A stretch of 39,287 bases of DNA, from contig NZ_DATCTU010000062.1 of NCBI RefSeq assembly GCF_036567765.1, positions 1-39,287 of the forward strand, given 5' to 3'. The DNA comes from Pseudobacteroides sp. (GTDB lineage: Bacteria > Bacillota > Clostridia > Acetivibrionales > DSM-2933). The notes under the pieces were generated by a model that saw only the letters and a program-made list of their open reading frames with translations, ran no database searches and was not told the DNA's origin. This document shows positions 8,737 through 16,488 of the stretch, one piece after another (position 1 is the stretch's first letter; each line of letters opens with the position of its first letter). Made by a program: the position numbers and the translations under genes.

Positions 8737-10677
8737 TTGAAGTTCTTATTAAAGATGGTTATATCTTTTGCTGTGATAATGATGGTCTTCGGATCGGTAT
8801 TAGGATATTTTTTATACTCAAATTCGGTTAGGTTGGTTTCTCAAACCATAGGAATTCAGGCAAAAAATATAGCTCAGTCAGCTGCAAATACATTAAATAT
8901 AAATGATATTGATAAAGTGATAACTCACACTAAGGCAATAAATGATCCTGCTCGGCAGTATTCTGCCATTTTAGATATGCCGGAATACAAGAGTCTCAGA
9001 ACTCAGCTATACAGCTACAAGCAAACCTATGGAATAAAGTTTATTTACATTATGACAAGAAATAATCAAGGAAAAAATGTATATGTAATAGATGGTTTTC
9101 CTCTTAACTATACAGGAAATGATATCTCTATGCCGGGAGAAATTGAAAAGGTCCCATATAAATGCCTTGATCAGGCCTTCGATCAGCAAAAAATGTACGT
9201 AGGGGAGCTTACTTATGATAAACAGTGGGGAGCAAATGTTGCCACATATGTACCATTATTTAATAATTCAGGAAAGTTTATCGGTCTTCTGGCAGTAGAT
9301 ATTGATGCCTTTGAAGTGTACTATTTTATGCAAAAAAGCAAGAACGAAGTAGTACTTTTCTCATTTGGTGCCACATTCATTGCAATTGTAATAGCTTATT
9401 TAATGGCAAGGTTTTTGCTGAATCCACTAAAAACGCTTACAAGAACTGTAAAGAAAGTTCAGGAAGGCGATTTATCCGTAAGATCAAATATTTCTTCCAA
9501 GGATGAAATAGGAGATTTAAGCAACGCCTTTGACGACATGGTAAGTGTATTTTATGACAATAAGTTTTCAATGGATAAACTCATATCAGAATTGTCAAAA
9601 GCCCAAAACATGAACGACTTGGAGTATTCAATAATTAGCCAGGTTAAGAACATACTCAAAATAAAATCAATAAGCATTCTGGATTTTAATGGCACAAAGC
9701 TTGATTTTTCAAACAACAAAGACATGGACGCATTCGCAATCAATGCCACTAACAACTTTTTAAAGGATAGGACCCTCAAACTGCAGCTGGGTGATATAAT
9801 AAGCATGGAAAGAGGCTATCTGGTATTTATAGGCAGGGTCAACACAATTCATAAACTATTGTGGTTTGATTTGAACCACCAGAAAATTAGTCAGCGTGAA
9901 AGGCTGTCTTTACAAATGCTATCCAGATATACTTCAATATTTTATGAAAATCTCATTCTCATAAATGAAATGTCCAAAAAGATTATTGATTTCAAAGCGG
10001 AGAATGATATTCCCATATGGATCAGCAAACTATTCCTTCAAATATCCGAAAATGAGAGAAAGAGGCTTGCTTCAGACCTTCATGATGAAGTTTTGCAGGA
10101 TATAATACGTACTAAAAAGGCAATAAGTAATGTATTAGACAGTGGGGACTTTGAAAAGGACAACATTATTTCTAAGCTTAAATTCCTGGAAAATGACCTG
10201 ACCAATATTATTTATTTAATCAGGGAAACCTGCAGCGAGCTTCTTCCAACCTTCTTATCCGAAAAAGGAATCACCAGTGCCTTGGAATCTTACTTTAGAA
10301 AAGTGCAGCTTAAATCTAACATAAACATTAACTTTGAGGTGTTTGATTTAAATACACAATTGGACTTTGAAGAAACACTCGCAATATACAGAGTCATTCA
10401 GGAACTTGTCAATAACGCAGTCTCGCATTCAAAAGCTTCAGATATTGACATTATGCTTAAACAATACCAGGGAAATCTTATTTTGTATTACAGTGATAAT
10501 GGGATAGGAATTGATTTGAATGAGAAAATTGATACCACTAAACACCTTGGATTCCAAGGTATTCAGGAAAGAATAAAGCTTCTCAACGGTACTACCAGCT
10601 TTCGGTCTGAGCCTGGTTATGGTCTGGAGGTTTCATGCCAATTTCAGATAAGAAATATTCTTGCACTGAAAATGTAA
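8737..10677 (+). CDS. Membrane sensor histidine kinase (Cache-HAMP-HisKA_3-HATPase)
   Basis: The 646-residue kinase has, in order, a first membrane helix (about 3-25), an extracytoplasmic Cache-like sensor (about 26-205, with IKFIYIMTRNNQG and GLLAVDID), a second helix (about 207-230), a HAMP linker (about 231-280, NPLKTLTRTVKKVQEGDL), a poorly defined domain (280-425), a HisKA_3 dimerisation domain with phospho-acceptor His449 in SDLHDEVLQD, and a HATPase (NELVNNAVSHS-like N box, DNGIGID, GFQGIQER). HisKA_3 kinases pair with NarL-type regulators, so the partner is probably the regulator at 3645-4283. The start is TTG 8737, because the ribosome site AAAGGGGGG lies 6 bases before it; the longer frame from 8716 includes that site. 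Promoter at 8570-8598. Confidence 0.9.
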   Translation: MKFLLKMVISFAVIMMVFGSVLGYFLYSNSVRLVSQTIGIQAKNIAQSAANTLNINDIDKVITHTKAINDPARQYSAILDMPEYKSLRTQLYSYKQTYGIKFIYIMTRNNQGKNVYVIDGFPLNYTGNDISMPGEIEKVPYKCLDQAFDQQKMYVGELTYDKQWGANVATYVPLFNNSGKFIGLLAVDIDAFEVYYFMQKSKNEVVLFSFGATFIAIVIAYLMARFLLNPLKTLTRTVKKVQEGDLSVRSNISSKDEIGDLSNAFDDMVSVFYDNKFSMDKLISELSKAQNMNDLEYSIISQVKNILKIKSISILDFNGTKLDFSNNKDMDAFAINATNNFLKDRTLKLQLGDIISMERGYLVFIGRVNTIHKLLWFDLNHQKISQRERLSLQMLSRYTSIFYENLILINEMSKKIIDFKAENDIPIWISKLFLQISENERKRLASDLHDEVLQDIIRTKKAISNVLDSGDFEKDNIISKLKFLENDLTNIIYLIRETCSELLPTFLSEKGITSALESYFRKVQLKSNININFEVFDLNTQLDFEETLAIYRVIQELVNNAVSHSKASDIDIMLKQYQGNLILYYSDNGIGIDLNEKIDTTKHLGFQGIQERIKLLNGTTSFRSEPGYGLEVSCQFQIRNILALKM

Positions 10678-10719
10678 TTGCGGTACCACGCAAGCATAGA
10701 CTTGCGTGATACCGCAATT
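10676..10719 (+). repeat. 19-bp inverted repeat at the kinase 3' end
   Basis: Arms 10676-10694 and 10701-10719 pair at 18 of 19 positions around loop CATAGA. The stem overlaps the kinase stop codon and carries TTGCGGTA/TACCGCAA plus an inner CACGCAAG/CTTGCGTG. There is no T-run, so it is not a typical terminator. It feeds directly into promoter module B and may be an operator or an RNA-stabilising end. Confidence 0.7.
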
Positions 10720-10791
10720 GGTGTTGTTGGATTTTTGCGGAAAATATCATGAAGTTTTCGGTGACCAAAACTCTTTTATATGATATATTTT
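10708..10791 (+). promoter_or_regulatory. Promoter module B, related copy of module A
   Basis: This 84-base stretch aligns without gaps to 4382-4465 (about 62 of 84 identical by eye). Shared blocks are GATACCGCAAT, TTTTTGCGGAAAATA, CGGTGAC and TATATGATATATTTT. The candidate promoter is TTTCGG 10756-10761, 17-base spacer, TATGAT 10779-10784. No gene follows on the plus strand until 11574; the next signal is the strong terminator at 11020. Confidence 0.65.
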
Positions 10792-11071
10792 AGTCATTGG
10801 AGATCTTCTTTTAAATCAACACCACCTAGCAGCCATCTTGTTTATTATAGTAACTGCGATAAACTTTGCATGTAAAATTGCGGTAAATTAATCACCTTAG
10901 ATGTAGATAGTAGATATTATACATATTCAGAAAGCTTCCTGAACCATGAGGGTGGTGTTGTACTTAAAAACTATCAACTTTACATAGATGACAAATTATA
11001 AACCCATGACCTGTTTTCCCCAGCTGTGAATAACTGAGTTTCAGTTATTCACAGCTGGCTTTTTATTATTT
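10791..11071 (+). ncRNA. Candidate noncoding RNA of about 270 nt
   Basis: The stretch runs from promoter module B to a plus-oriented terminator and contains no supported reading frame: its ATGs give only frames of a few to 13 codons, without ribosome sites. CAACACCACC (10817-10826) is perfectly complementary to GGTGGTGTTG (10951-10960), enclosing a 124-base loop with smaller hairpins and one further TTGCGGT site at about 10885. The class is unknown to me; it does not match a riboswitch I recognise, and no gene in the same direction follows closely. Confidence 0.5.
11020..11071 (+). terminator. Very strong Rho-independent terminator
   Basis: An 18-bp perfect stem (11020-11037 with 11041-11058) with a 3-base loop is followed by CTTTTTATTATTT. 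The T-run is on the plus strand only, so it ends a plus-strand transcript, not the two small minus-strand genes that face it. Confidence 0.9.
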
Positions 11072-11096
11072 AAATCAGAACACGCCTATACAATTA

Positions 11097-11219
11097 TTAG
11101 CATTTATACCCGAAACCACCGAAAAAACCTGGGCATAAGCAAATAAAAACAATTATTAAAATAATAATCCATATCCATTCGCTATTACAACCAAATCCAA
11201 AGCCTCTTTCATCAGCCAT
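11097..11219 (-). CDS. 40-residue single-helix membrane peptide with Cys/Gly/Phe-rich tail
   Basis: ATG 11219 follows AAAGGAGTG by about 7 bases. The peptide begins MADERGFGFGCNSEW, has one membrane helix (WIWIIILIIVFICLCP) and ends in PGFFGGFGYKC. It resembles the very short Gly/Phe-rich single-helix peptides of the YjcZ or small spore-coat type common in Firmicutes, but I cannot assign it. It is the second of two tandem small genes (see 11251-11385); 31 bases separate them, so they are likely one transcript. Cysteines sit on both sides of the helix. Confidence 0.65.
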   Translation of the reverse strand: MADERGFGFGCNSEWIWIIILIIVFICLCPGFFGGFGYKC

Positions 11220-11250
11220 CAATAAACACTCCTTTCAAATTAGGGTTCTT

Positions 11251-11385
11251 TTAGCAATTTTCTACAGGGCTAACAGGTCCACATCCCCATTTAGGTCTGC
11301 AGTAGAAGATAAGTAAGAAAAGAATTATAAACCAAAGTATCTCGTCGTTATCGAAAATTCCTCCACAATTATTTTTGTGTGACAT
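11251..11385 (-). CDS. 44-residue single-helix membrane peptide with cysteines
   Basis: ATG 11385 follows AAAGGAGATAAAACG, a good ribosome site. The peptide begins MSHKNNCGGIFDNDE, has one hydrophobic helix (ILWFIILFLLIFYC) and ends RPKWGCGPVSPVENC. Its architecture (short polar N-terminus, one helix, Cys/Pro/Gly tail) matches that of the next gene, although the two sequences are not close. Possibly sporulation or envelope associated; no function is recognised. A promoter should lie between 11386 and 11500 on the minus strand, but none is clear. Confidence 0.65.
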   Translation of the reverse strand: MSHKNNCGGIFDNDEILWFIILFLLIFYCRPKWGCGPVSPVENC

Positions 11386-11514
11386 CGTTTTATCTCCTTT
11401 CAAAATGAGATTTGATTCAGTAATATGATATTACTCAATAAATATTTTTGTTACAAATAGATTAAAAGTGATTGATCCTTTGTTACTTTTTTATTTAAAT
11501 CTCGTCTATATTAA

Positions 11515-11555
11515 TAGATATGGAACTGTAAGGTTAAATATCGGTTCGGTATCTA
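11515..11555 (+). promoter_or_regulatory. 41-bp dyad, probable ECF promoter of the sigma operon
   Basis: Arms 11515-11528 and 11542-11555 surround a 13-base centre. The same 41-base layout occurs at 14090-14130, with 33 of 41 bases identical. Within it, TGTAAG (11527-11532), a 16-base gap and GTATC (11549-11553) would fit the spacing of ECF-type promoters. It ends only 18 bases before the sigma start codon, so the leader would be very short. The fit suggests autoregulation by the sigma factor. Confidence 0.55.
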
Positions 11556-11573
11556 TAGATAAGGGGGTACCTC

Positions 11574-12068
11574 ATGAAAAATAATTTTATTAAGCTTTAT
11601 GATAAGTGTTTTGATGATATTTATCGGTATGTTTATTTTAAGACAGGCTCAAAATGGGAAGCTGAAGACTTGGTAAGCGAAACATTCAGAAAAGCTTATG
11701 AGAATTTCCACTTACTGAAGGGCGAGCCAAAACCATGGCTAATGTCAATCGCACGGAATACAGTTATAGATTTTTACAGGCGAAAAAAGGATATTATGCC
11801 TGGAAGCGATGAGCTGGATAATTACGCCTACAACTATCCATTTGACGAAGTCTTTGAAAGGAAGGAGGAACTCAGCTATTTGAAAGAGTCTCTGAATAGT
11901 TTAAGCAAGGATGAGCTTGAAATAGTTAATCTCAGGTACTTTTCCGATCTTAAATATAAGCAGATTGGAGAAATGTTGGGTAAAACCGAAAGTGCAATAA
12001 AGATGAAAGTAACTCGGATAAATCAAAAGCTTATTGAAGTGATTAAAAGAAGGTACAGGGAGGAATAA
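11574..12068 (+). CDS. ECF-type RNA polymerase sigma factor
   Basis: The 164-residue protein is a normal-length group 4 sigma factor. Region 2 spans about residues 5-72 (YDKCFDDIYRYVYFKTG, WEAEDLVSETFRKAYENF for promoter melting, then AWLMSIARN-type KPWLMSIARNTVIDFYRRKK), and region 4 about 103-160 (LSKDELEIVNLRYFSDLKYKQIGEMLGKTESAIKMKVTRI, the -35-binding helix-turn-helix). The start ATG 11574 has AGGGGG about 6 bases upstream. The next gene begins 2 bases after the stop, typical of a sigma/anti-sigma pair. The dyad at 11515-11555 is the likely autoregulated promoter; its second copy marks the LtaS-like gene as a probable regulon member. Confidence 0.93.
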   Translation: MKNNFIKLYDKCFDDIYRYVYFKTGSKWEAEDLVSETFRKAYENFHLLKGEPKPWLMSIARNTVIDFYRRKKDIMPGSDELDNYAYNYPFDEVFERKEELSYLKESLNSLSKDELEIVNLRYFSDLKYKQIGEMLGKTESAIKMKVTRINQKLIEVIKRRYREE

Positions 12069-12070
12069 AC

Positions 12071-14032
12071 ATGAATGAAAAGTTTATTGAAAAGCAGTTA
12101 AAGGACATGAAAAATCAAATACCCATGAACAAAGATTTGAAAAAGGAATTAAGATACAATTTCAGCAACAAGAAGACATTAAAATGGAAGATTCCTGCAG
12201 CAGCAGTACTTGCAGCTGCGGTATTCCTGATCACTGCTATGTATATGATGCAGCCTGACAGCCTTATTACAAAGGTTAATGCAGCATCACTCAAAATATT
12301 AAGTCAGGTGTCCTTTGCCGATATTGAAGGAGCCAGTGGAGACCCGGCTGAATATAACGGCACACTATATATTCTGGTCTTCGGAAAAGGAGTATATTCC
12401 CATGACTCTTCCGGATTCCACAAAATTTTTGATGCAGACGCAAGCAGCATGAATATTTCTCATGACGGAAAAAGGCTGGCTTTTTCAGATGGAAATCTTA
12501 AGATATTTGACATAGCTGAGCGGAAGGAAACAGTTTTATTAAAAAGTGATGATTTTACTTATTATGAACAGCCTTCATGGTGTCCTGACGGCAGGCATAT
12601 CATCTTTGTAAAAAAGGTTATTGCACCTAGGGAAACTCATGGTTTTGAAGTAAAGCAACTGGATATATATGAGATAGAACTTGAAAGCAAGAAAATCAAT
12701 AAGCTTGCTGAGGGCAGCTCTCCGTCATATGTAAAGAATCATGAAGCTATTATCTTTGAAAAAGAAAATAAGGTCATTAGCAAGAATTTAAAGGACAAAA
12801 CAGAAAAGGTAGTAGATTCGGGAAGATTTCCTTCAGTTTCTCCTGATGGAGAGTATGTGGCTTATGTAAAAACACAAAGAAAGGAAAGTAAGATATCCCA
12901 AAATGTTTCAGAAGCTGAGAATATAGATGACATCTGGGTTTCAGATATTAATCTTCAAACAAAAAAACGAATAACAAGCAATTTTGTTAATCCTCAGGAA
13001 ATAAGCAATGCAGAAACTATAAAGAATACTTCAAAATTGCCTACCAGTATAGAAAAAAACGGCTTATACAGCTACTTTAATCCAAAATGGAGCAGTGATT
13101 CAAAAAACCTGTATGTGCTGAAAGATAACAATGTGGCACAAAATATGAAACTAATGCGAATCAGCTTTACTGATAAAAAGTTAACTGCTGAGGACACAGT
13201 GAGGAGCTTCATGCAGGCATTGGTCACAAGAGATGAAGAATTTGCAAAGAGCCTTATGAAAAATCCTCCATCTATAATGACCGTTTCAAACCCGCACCCT
13301 GTAGGATATAGAATACTTGGAAGCGGTCAGGAAAACGGCAGGGATTACGTGGATGCAGAAATTTATTCGGCTTATACAGCTCAACCTGACTTTTATTTCG
13401 GTAAGGAGAGATATTATCTTTCTCCCACGCCATATGGCTATATGATAGATGAGGTTACCGGAAAGAGCGGCGGTGGAACTGTTAGAGTCTCCAAGGACGA
13501 TAAATCCGTAATACTTCAAAGAGAAAGCGAACTAGTTTTATTCAATATAAAAGATATTCCTACGGACTATTTACCTCAAGGAAAGTACAGGCTCGCTTCC
13601 CTTGCACTAAGTGAACAAAACAACACTCTGATATTTACCATTCAAGCCCTGCAGGATGCCAGTCAGAAGTCCTCAGTGAAAGTTTTAAGCTATAACATAA
13701 ATACCTCGGAATTTAAAATGATTGATGATATAAAGAATATAGGAGAAAAGGGGAACGTAGGCATAGCAAGTCTTGTTATAGATCCTTCTTCCAACCATGC
13801 GGCTGTTGACTTGTTTTCTGAGGATGACCCGGAGTTTAAAACATCGGTTTTCGTATACGACCTTAGTAATAATCAGAAAACCGACATTAAGTCACTATTG
13901 AAAAACACCAATCCCTATGCAATTCATACAAGGTTTTGGGATGAAGACGGCTTAGAGCTGGAGATAGTAACCGACGGTCAGACCATGAGCTATTCATATA
14001 AATCGGCCAGCGGCAAATTAGAGAGTTTTTAG
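12071..14032 (+). CDS. Probable membrane anti-sigma factor with extracytoplasmic beta-propeller
   Basis: The 653-residue protein has a short basic cytoplasmic N-terminus (1-35), one membrane helix (about 37-56, IPAAAVLAAAVFLITAMYMM) and a large outer domain. That domain carries TolB/WD40-like PD40 repeats: SHDGKRLAFSDG, SWCPDGRHIIFVKK, SVSPDGEYVAYVKT and KWSSDSKNLYVLKD. A segment at about 375-470 (TAEDTVRSFMQALVTRDEEFAKSLM) resembles an NTF2-like insert, followed by a second propeller-like half. No zinc-binding HxxxCxxC motif is present, so it is not a classical ZAS-type anti-sigma factor. The 2-base spacing to the ECF sigma gene and the topology are the basis of the call; the outer domain probably senses an envelope ligand. 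Confidence 0.7.
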   Translation: MNEKFIEKQLKDMKNQIPMNKDLKKELRYNFSNKKTLKWKIPAAAVLAAAVFLITAMYMMQPDSLITKVNAASLKILSQVSFADIEGASGDPAEYNGTLYILVFGKGVYSHDSSGFHKIFDADASSMNISHDGKRLAFSDGNLKIFDIAERKETVLLKSDDFTYYEQPSWCPDGRHIIFVKKVIAPRETHGFEVKQLDIYEIELESKKINKLAEGSSPSYVKNHEAIIFEKENKVISKNLKDKTEKVVDSGRFPSVSPDGEYVAYVKTQRKESKISQNVSEAENIDDIWVSDINLQTKKRITSNFVNPQEISNAETIKNTSKLPTSIEKNGLYSYFNPKWSSDSKNLYVLKDNNVAQNMKLMRISFTDKKLTAEDTVRSFMQALVTRDEEFAKSLMKNPPSIMTVSNPHPVGYRILGSGQENGRDYVDAEIYSAYTAQPDFYFGKERYYLSPTPYGYMIDEVTGKSGGGTVRVSKDDKSVILQRESELVLFNIKDIPTDYLPQGKYRLASLALSEQNNTLIFTIQALQDASQKSSVKVLSYNINTSEFKMIDDIKNIGEKGNVGIASLVIDPSSNHAAVDLFSEDDPEFKTSVFVYDLSNNQKTDIKSLLKNTNPYAIHTRFWDEDGLELEIVTDGQTMSYSYKSASGKLESF

Positions 14033-14089
14033 TAGACCTAAACAACCCAGCTATATTGTGTATCGACTACTTTTCATGTAATATTAATA

Positions 14090-14130
14090 TAGATACCAAA
14101 CTGTAAAGTTACATTTCAGTTTGGTATCTA
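14090..14130 (+). promoter_or_regulatory. Second copy of the 41-bp ECF dyad, upstream of the LtaS-like gene
   Basis: A perfect 14-bp inverted repeat (arms 14090-14103 and 14117-14130) surrounds a 13-base centre, sharing 33 of 41 bases with 11515-11555. The candidate promoter is TGTAAA (14102-14107), a 16-base gap and GTATC (14124-14128). It lies 35 bases before ATG 14166. The region 14033-14089 shows no terminator, so read-through from the anti-sigma gene is also possible. Confidence 0.55.
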
Positions 14131-14165
14131 TAGAAACTTATATATGATGTGAAAAGAGGGTCCTA

Positions 14166-16055
14166 ATGAAGAAGTTATGTATAAATATAAACAGTTATAT
14201 TCTCAACATAATGATAGTTTTGTTATTATCTTTTGGCTTATCGGTAATAGGATTTCAAATCTCCTCTGTTTTTGATATTGAAATTTTGAAAAGATTAATG
14301 GCTTCCCCAATGCTTCTTTTGCTAAATACTTTGCCTTTAACTATTGCCATGCTTTTTGCCTATTTTATAACTTCCAGGTTATGGACCTCATACCTTATAG
14401 CCGGCGGTTTTTTTATCTTCATACAATATGTAAACCGTTACAAAATACGCCTTCGGCATGAACCCTTGGTTCCTGCCGATTTTGTGCTTGGAAACGAATC
14501 CACCAAGGTTGTAAAAATTTCTGAGCTACAGCTCAATTTCGGTTTCTTTATCGTAATAACTTCATTTCTAGTTATCAGCCTTATATTATTGTTATTTATC
14601 AAGTCGAAGAAGATAAACTGGCCAGTTAGAGCAATTGGCTCAGTGCTTTCAATTGTAATTTTCATTTTGTTGTATAGGACTTATTATAATGATGTAAAAC
14701 TATACAACAGCTTTAAAACTTATGGTTCAGAATACTCCCAGGTTGATATAGTCCAATCTCGTGGATTTACTTATGCGTTTTTTGTTAAGACACATGTTTT
14801 TAACATAGTAAAACCTGAAGGATATTCCATTAAATACGCAGAGAGCATCCTCCAAAAGTATAAAAGCAAATCAGACTCCGGGGAATACAATGAAATGGAT
14901 ATCAACACCAGCGAACTTCCCCATGTTATTGCTATAATGAGTGAAGCTTTTTGGGACATCGATAAGGTTCCCGGTATTGAATTCGATAAGGAATATTATC
15001 CGTTGACCAATTATAATGCCATACTTAAAGAATCTTATTCGGGCTACATTATCACCAGTGTTTTTGGTGGAGGTACTGCAGATACCGAGTTTTCCTTCCT
15101 AACAGGAAACTCCCTCAGCATAACAAAAGATATTAAGAACCCATATTCACTATATATACATAGAGATATACTGTCATTACCCTGGATCTTGAAGAACACG
15201 GGCTATAAAACAACCTCCTTTCACCCTGGGGATAAATGGGTATACAACAGATACAATGTGTATGATTATCTAGGCTTTAATCGACGTTTCTTTGTTAATG
15301 ATATGAAAGACATTAGCAGAAATAATTTTAGCCCTTATGTTTTGGACAAAGATACATTTAACTTCCTTCTTGCTGACTTTGAAAACCACAGGGAATCCAA
15401 TCCCAGTTTTCCTTATTTCAATTTTACCGTTACCATCCAGAATCATGGTCCGTATCCGGTAGTAAATATAGGTCATCCAAAAGCTTTAAAGAAGAACAAT
15501 AAATTAAGCGGTACCGATTACAATATGATAAACAATTATGCAGGGGGGTTGGAAAAGACCGATAAAGCACTGGGACATTTGGTAGATGAGCTCCGGGAAG
15601 TAGATGAGCCTGTCGTTCTATTATTCTTTTCAGACCATTTACCATTCTTAGGTAATAACTTTGCAGCATACCAGGCAATGGATTATGAAGTTGGCACTTC
15701 AGGCAGTACTGAATCTTATATAAACACTTATAAGGTCCCATATTTTATATGGAGCAACGAAGCGGCCAAAGATCTGCTTGAAGAGCAAGGCAAGCCTGCC
15801 CCTGTGGGTAAAGCTCCAACAATAAGCAGCAATTATCTTTCTACAGAACTGCTTAAATATATAGGAATAAACACCCCTGCATATATAAACTATCTTAACC
15901 AAATCAAAAAGTCTCTTCCTATAATTACAAGCAGGGTATATAGAACAGGAAATGGTAAGCTTACAGAAACCCTGACTGACAAGGAACAAAAAATCATATC
16001 CGATTATCGCATTTTGCAGCATTATATGATGTTTGACAATAAAAAGCCTCAATAA
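14166..16055 (+). CDS. LtaS-family sulfatase-type phosphoglycerol transferase
   Basis: The 629-residue protein has five N-terminal membrane helices (about 10-190) and an extracytoplasmic alkaline-phosphatase-fold domain (about 250-610). Metal-site and catalytic signatures of the lipoteichoic acid synthase family are visible: MSEAFWD (metal-binding Glu), GGGTADTEF with nucleophile Thr304 (Thr300 in Staphylococcus aureus LtaS), FHPGDKWVYNR and FFSDHLPFLG. The fold transfers glycerol-phosphate from phosphatidylglycerol to a polymer, but related clostridial enzymes may decorate other glycans, so the product is not certain. The ribosome site is AAAGAGGG 5 bases before ATG. The ECF dyad upstream suggests induction by envelope stress. 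Its 3' end overlaps the terminator of the opposing strand. Confidence 0.88.
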   Translation: MKKLCININSYILNIMIVLLLSFGLSVIGFQISSVFDIEILKRLMASPMLLLLNTLPLTIAMLFAYFITSRLWTSYLIAGGFFIFIQYVNRYKIRLRHEPLVPADFVLGNESTKVVKISELQLNFGFFIVITSFLVISLILLLFIKSKKINWPVRAIGSVLSIVIFILLYRTYYNDVKLYNSFKTYGSEYSQVDIVQSRGFTYAFFVKTHVFNIVKPEGYSIKYAESILQKYKSKSDSGEYNEMDINTSELPHVIAIMSEAFWDIDKVPGIEFDKEYYPLTNYNAILKESYSGYIITSVFGGGTADTEFSFLTGNSLSITKDIKNPYSLYIHRDILSLPWILKNTGYKTTSFHPGDKWVYNRYNVYDYLGFNRRFFVNDMKDISRNNFSPYVLDKDTFNFLLADFENHRESNPSFPYFNFTVTIQNHGPYPVVNIGHPKALKKNNKLSGTDYNMINNYAGGLEKTDKALGHLVDELREVDEPVVLLFFSDHLPFLGNNFAAYQAMDYEVGTSGSTESYINTYKVPYFIWSNEAAKDLLEEQGKPAPVGKAPTISSNYLSTELLKYIGINTPAYINYLNQIKKSLPIITSRVYRTGNGKLTETLTDKEQKIISDYRILQHYMMFDNKKPQ

Positions 16056-16087
16056 GAGATAGCTTATATAAACTGTCTCTTATTGAG
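16041..16087 (-). terminator. Minus-strand terminator overlapping the LtaS-like 3' end
   Basis: A 12-bp perfect stem (CTCAATAAGAGA and complement, arms 16048-16059 and 16076-16087) is followed on the minus strand by GCTTTTTATTG. It would end transcription from the hybrid kinase and the ammonium transporter remnant, and may also slow plus-strand transcripts. Confidence 0.75.
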
Positions 16088-16102
16088 CTATAAATTCTCT
16101 TA

Positions 16103-16487
16103 TTAACCTATAAATTCATCTTTATCTTCATAAGCCAACTGTTTCTTTCCAGTTGCCTTTATAATAAAACCAGCTATACTGCCGCTTGCAAATGCAAGCA
16201 CTACAGTAATAATTATCCCTGCTACCTGAGCTGTGAGTATGTTAGGCCTCACAAATATTGCAATAACACCACAAGTATCAACGCCTTTTAAAAGGCCCTG
16301 TAATTTGGGCTGTATAAAAACATATCCGACAACGCATAGCCCACCTGCCAAGAACTGCTCCAATGGCAATCAAAGCCGCAGCACATGCAAGCTCTGCCAA
16401 AAGAAGTGCATTTATGCTATCTGCAGCCACAGGCTCTTTGGACATTATTCCATTATATGCAATCAACCAATTCTTTATATACAATAA
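16103..16487 (-). pseudogene. Rh/Amt-type ammonium transporter remnant
   Basis: Two overlapping frames hold pieces of the C-terminal third of an ammonium transporter: ALIAIGAVLG in one, then GGLCVVGYVFIQPKLQGLLKGVDTCGV and VAGIIITVVLAFASGSIAGFIIKATGKK in the other. Intact relatives follow DTCGV with an NLHGMPGxxGG segment, which is missing here: DTCGV is joined directly to IAIFV. The N-terminal eight or so helices are absent and the frame changes near 16340-16369. The fragment lies immediately downstream of the hybrid kinase, with the ATG of its first frame (16508) inside the kinase coding region. Non-functional. Confidence 0.75.
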
Positions 16488-16488
16488 T

